Shown piece by piece: positions 63,230 through 64,000 of a stretch of DNA of 64,000 bases; positions within the stretch are counted from its first letter, which is position 1; every line of letters starts with the position of its first letter. The notes beneath the pieces are model-generated. The model was given only the letters and a program-made list of their open reading frames with translations, was not told the origin of the DNA and did not search any database. This DNA comes from Phaeobacter sp. J2-8 (lineage in GTDB: Bacteria; Pseudomonadota; Alphaproteobacteria; Rhodobacterales; Rhodobacteraceae). Made by a program: the position numbers and the translations under genes. Location: NCBI RefSeq assembly GCF_022867865.1, contig NZ_JALIEC010000002.1, forward strand, positions 496,001 to 560,000, in the 5' to 3' direction.

Positions 63230-64000
63230 CTACTCTCGGTCTGGACGCTCATCCCGGCCCAATCTGAGCAAGGTCTCAACTTCACCCTTGAAACCTTCTC
63301 GCCAATCGCAAAGCAGCGCTTCGACACGTTCATACATCCAATTGTGTTGACGCAACCAGTCTGATTCCTCCAAGGCATCGGCCTGCAGCGTACTGAAGTT
63401 CTGAAAAAGACCATTCCGGTTCTGTTTCCATTGATCCGGGTCGATTGAAGGGTATTGTTTCGAGTTTTTCAACCATTGCGCAAACACTTCGGCGTCATGG
63501 CGACCTACAGAGAGGAACACGCCGATCTGGTTAAGGTTCAGCATCCGATGGGCATATATTCCGCAGTCCTTTACAGCGTCCGTTCCCGTAAGCGACATCT
63601 TTAACCAACCCTGATTTGGAGCTCTGGATGGCGGCGAGAGGCTATCGGAAAAGGGAAACCGGTCCAGGAAGGCCTGCCAGTATTCCATTCGCCGCTGGTA
63701 ATCTTCCATCTCATTGGCGCGATTACGTTCTTTTTGGATGCGGGACCACTCGTTCGGTCGAACAACAACTTCGAATTTTGGAGCGGGGACACTGTCGGCA
63801 ATGCGCCAGACTTCGAGCTCAACACCAAAAAATGCGTAGTCACGAGGCGTTATCTCGTTCAACCAATCGATGACGGCGCGATGTTCATCCCTCAGGCTTT
63901 CCGCGATCCAGACAACAGTATGAGCCTCTGCCCCCACTAGGTAGGTCATGATCTGGCCGAGATGCCGGTGGTCCGAAACAGAGAACTGGTTCTCGATCAC
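63230..64000 (-). CDS. DUF4268-like protein with nuclease-type ENQ...HLG motif, partial
   Basis: The 5' end is outside the window; 256 residues remain, reading VIENQFSVSDHRHLGQIMTY at the cut. ENQ followed by HLG is the kind of motif seen in PD-(D/E)XK-like endonuclease proteins, and the C-terminal part (WQAFLDRFPFSDSLSPPSRA; CGIYAHRMLNLNQIGVFLSV) resembles DUF4268. The base composition is clearly less GC-rich than its neighbours, suggesting acquisition by transfer. A role in DNA restriction or defence is a guess. Stop at 63230 faces the Lrp-type gene. Confidence 0.7.
   Translation of the reverse strand: MIENQFSVSDHRHLGQIMTYLVGAEAHTVVWIAESLRDEHRAVIDWLNEITPRDYAFFGVELEVWRIADSVPAPKFEVVVRPNEWSRIQKERNRANEMEDYQRRMEYWQAFLDRFPFSDSLSPPSRAPNQGWLKMSLTGTDAVKDCGIYAHRMLNLNQIGVFLSVGRHDAEVFAQWLKNSKQYPSIDPDQWKQNRNGLFQNFSTLQADALEESDWLRQHNWMYERVEALLCDWREGFKGEVETLLRLGRDERPDRE

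Overview
The window looks like a chromosomal segment of a Roseobacter-group alphaproteobacterium (Rhodobacteraceae). The signs are high GC, a complete beta-hydroxyaspartate cycle operon (bhcABCD with bhcR), a roseobacter-style inositol operon, a form II CoxL-type molybdenum hydroxylase, DUF2849/DUF934 genes in the sulfite-reduction operon, and intergenic repeats carrying the AAATATCCCGGGG module.

Layout. 0-2 kb: a HpcH/HpaI aldolase and a ketopantoate-reductase-like gene, both frame-broken. 1.9-9.7 kb: leftward myo-inositol operon iolG-iolC-iolD-iolE-phyH-iolB, with a divergent LacI repressor and twin perfect operators between them. 10.9-15.5 kb: quinone-oxidoreductase-like gene, LysR, DUF1045 protein, divergent PhnM-like amidohydrolase, exported protein. 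15.6-25.1 kb: glycosyltransferase-like protein, orphan ParA-like ATPase, metY behind a structured leader, SIMPL protein, a 1046-residue bitopic protein and a DsbD/ScsB-like protein. 25.2-29.4 kb: leftward ccmFGHI cytochrome c maturation block. 29.5-36.0 kb: bhcR, bhcABCD and a GAPDH paralogue. 36.2-42.6 kb: purine/urate catabolism (NCS2 permease, allA, puuE-uraD fusion, hiuH, LysR, puuD). 42.8-53.8 kb: coxG/S/L/M-like genes, then a LuxR-type response regulator, FIST sensor and hybrid kinase, then xdhC and a molybdopterin-binding protein. 53.9-57.8 kb: an Ala/Glu-rich membrane-anchored protein, infC, an AEC transporter and fpr. 57.9-63.2 kb: assimilatory sulfate/sulfite reduction (cysG, DUF2849, cysI, cysH, DUF934) with a divergent Lrp/AsnC regulator. 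The right edge cuts a DUF4268-like gene.

How it fits together: urate breakdown ends in glyoxylate (ureidoglycolate lyase), and the neighbouring BHA cycle assimilates glyoxylate. The CoxL-type hydroxylase, its XdhC/molybdopterin helpers and a FIST-kinase-regulator module form one interleaved locus. Sulfide from cysH/cysI can feed metY.

Quality caution: ten genes are each broken by a single-base indel, mostly in short homopolymers, and each becomes full length when one base is restored. This points to residual sequencing or assembly error more than to gene decay. I saw no tRNA, rRNA, CRISPR array, transposase or integrase.
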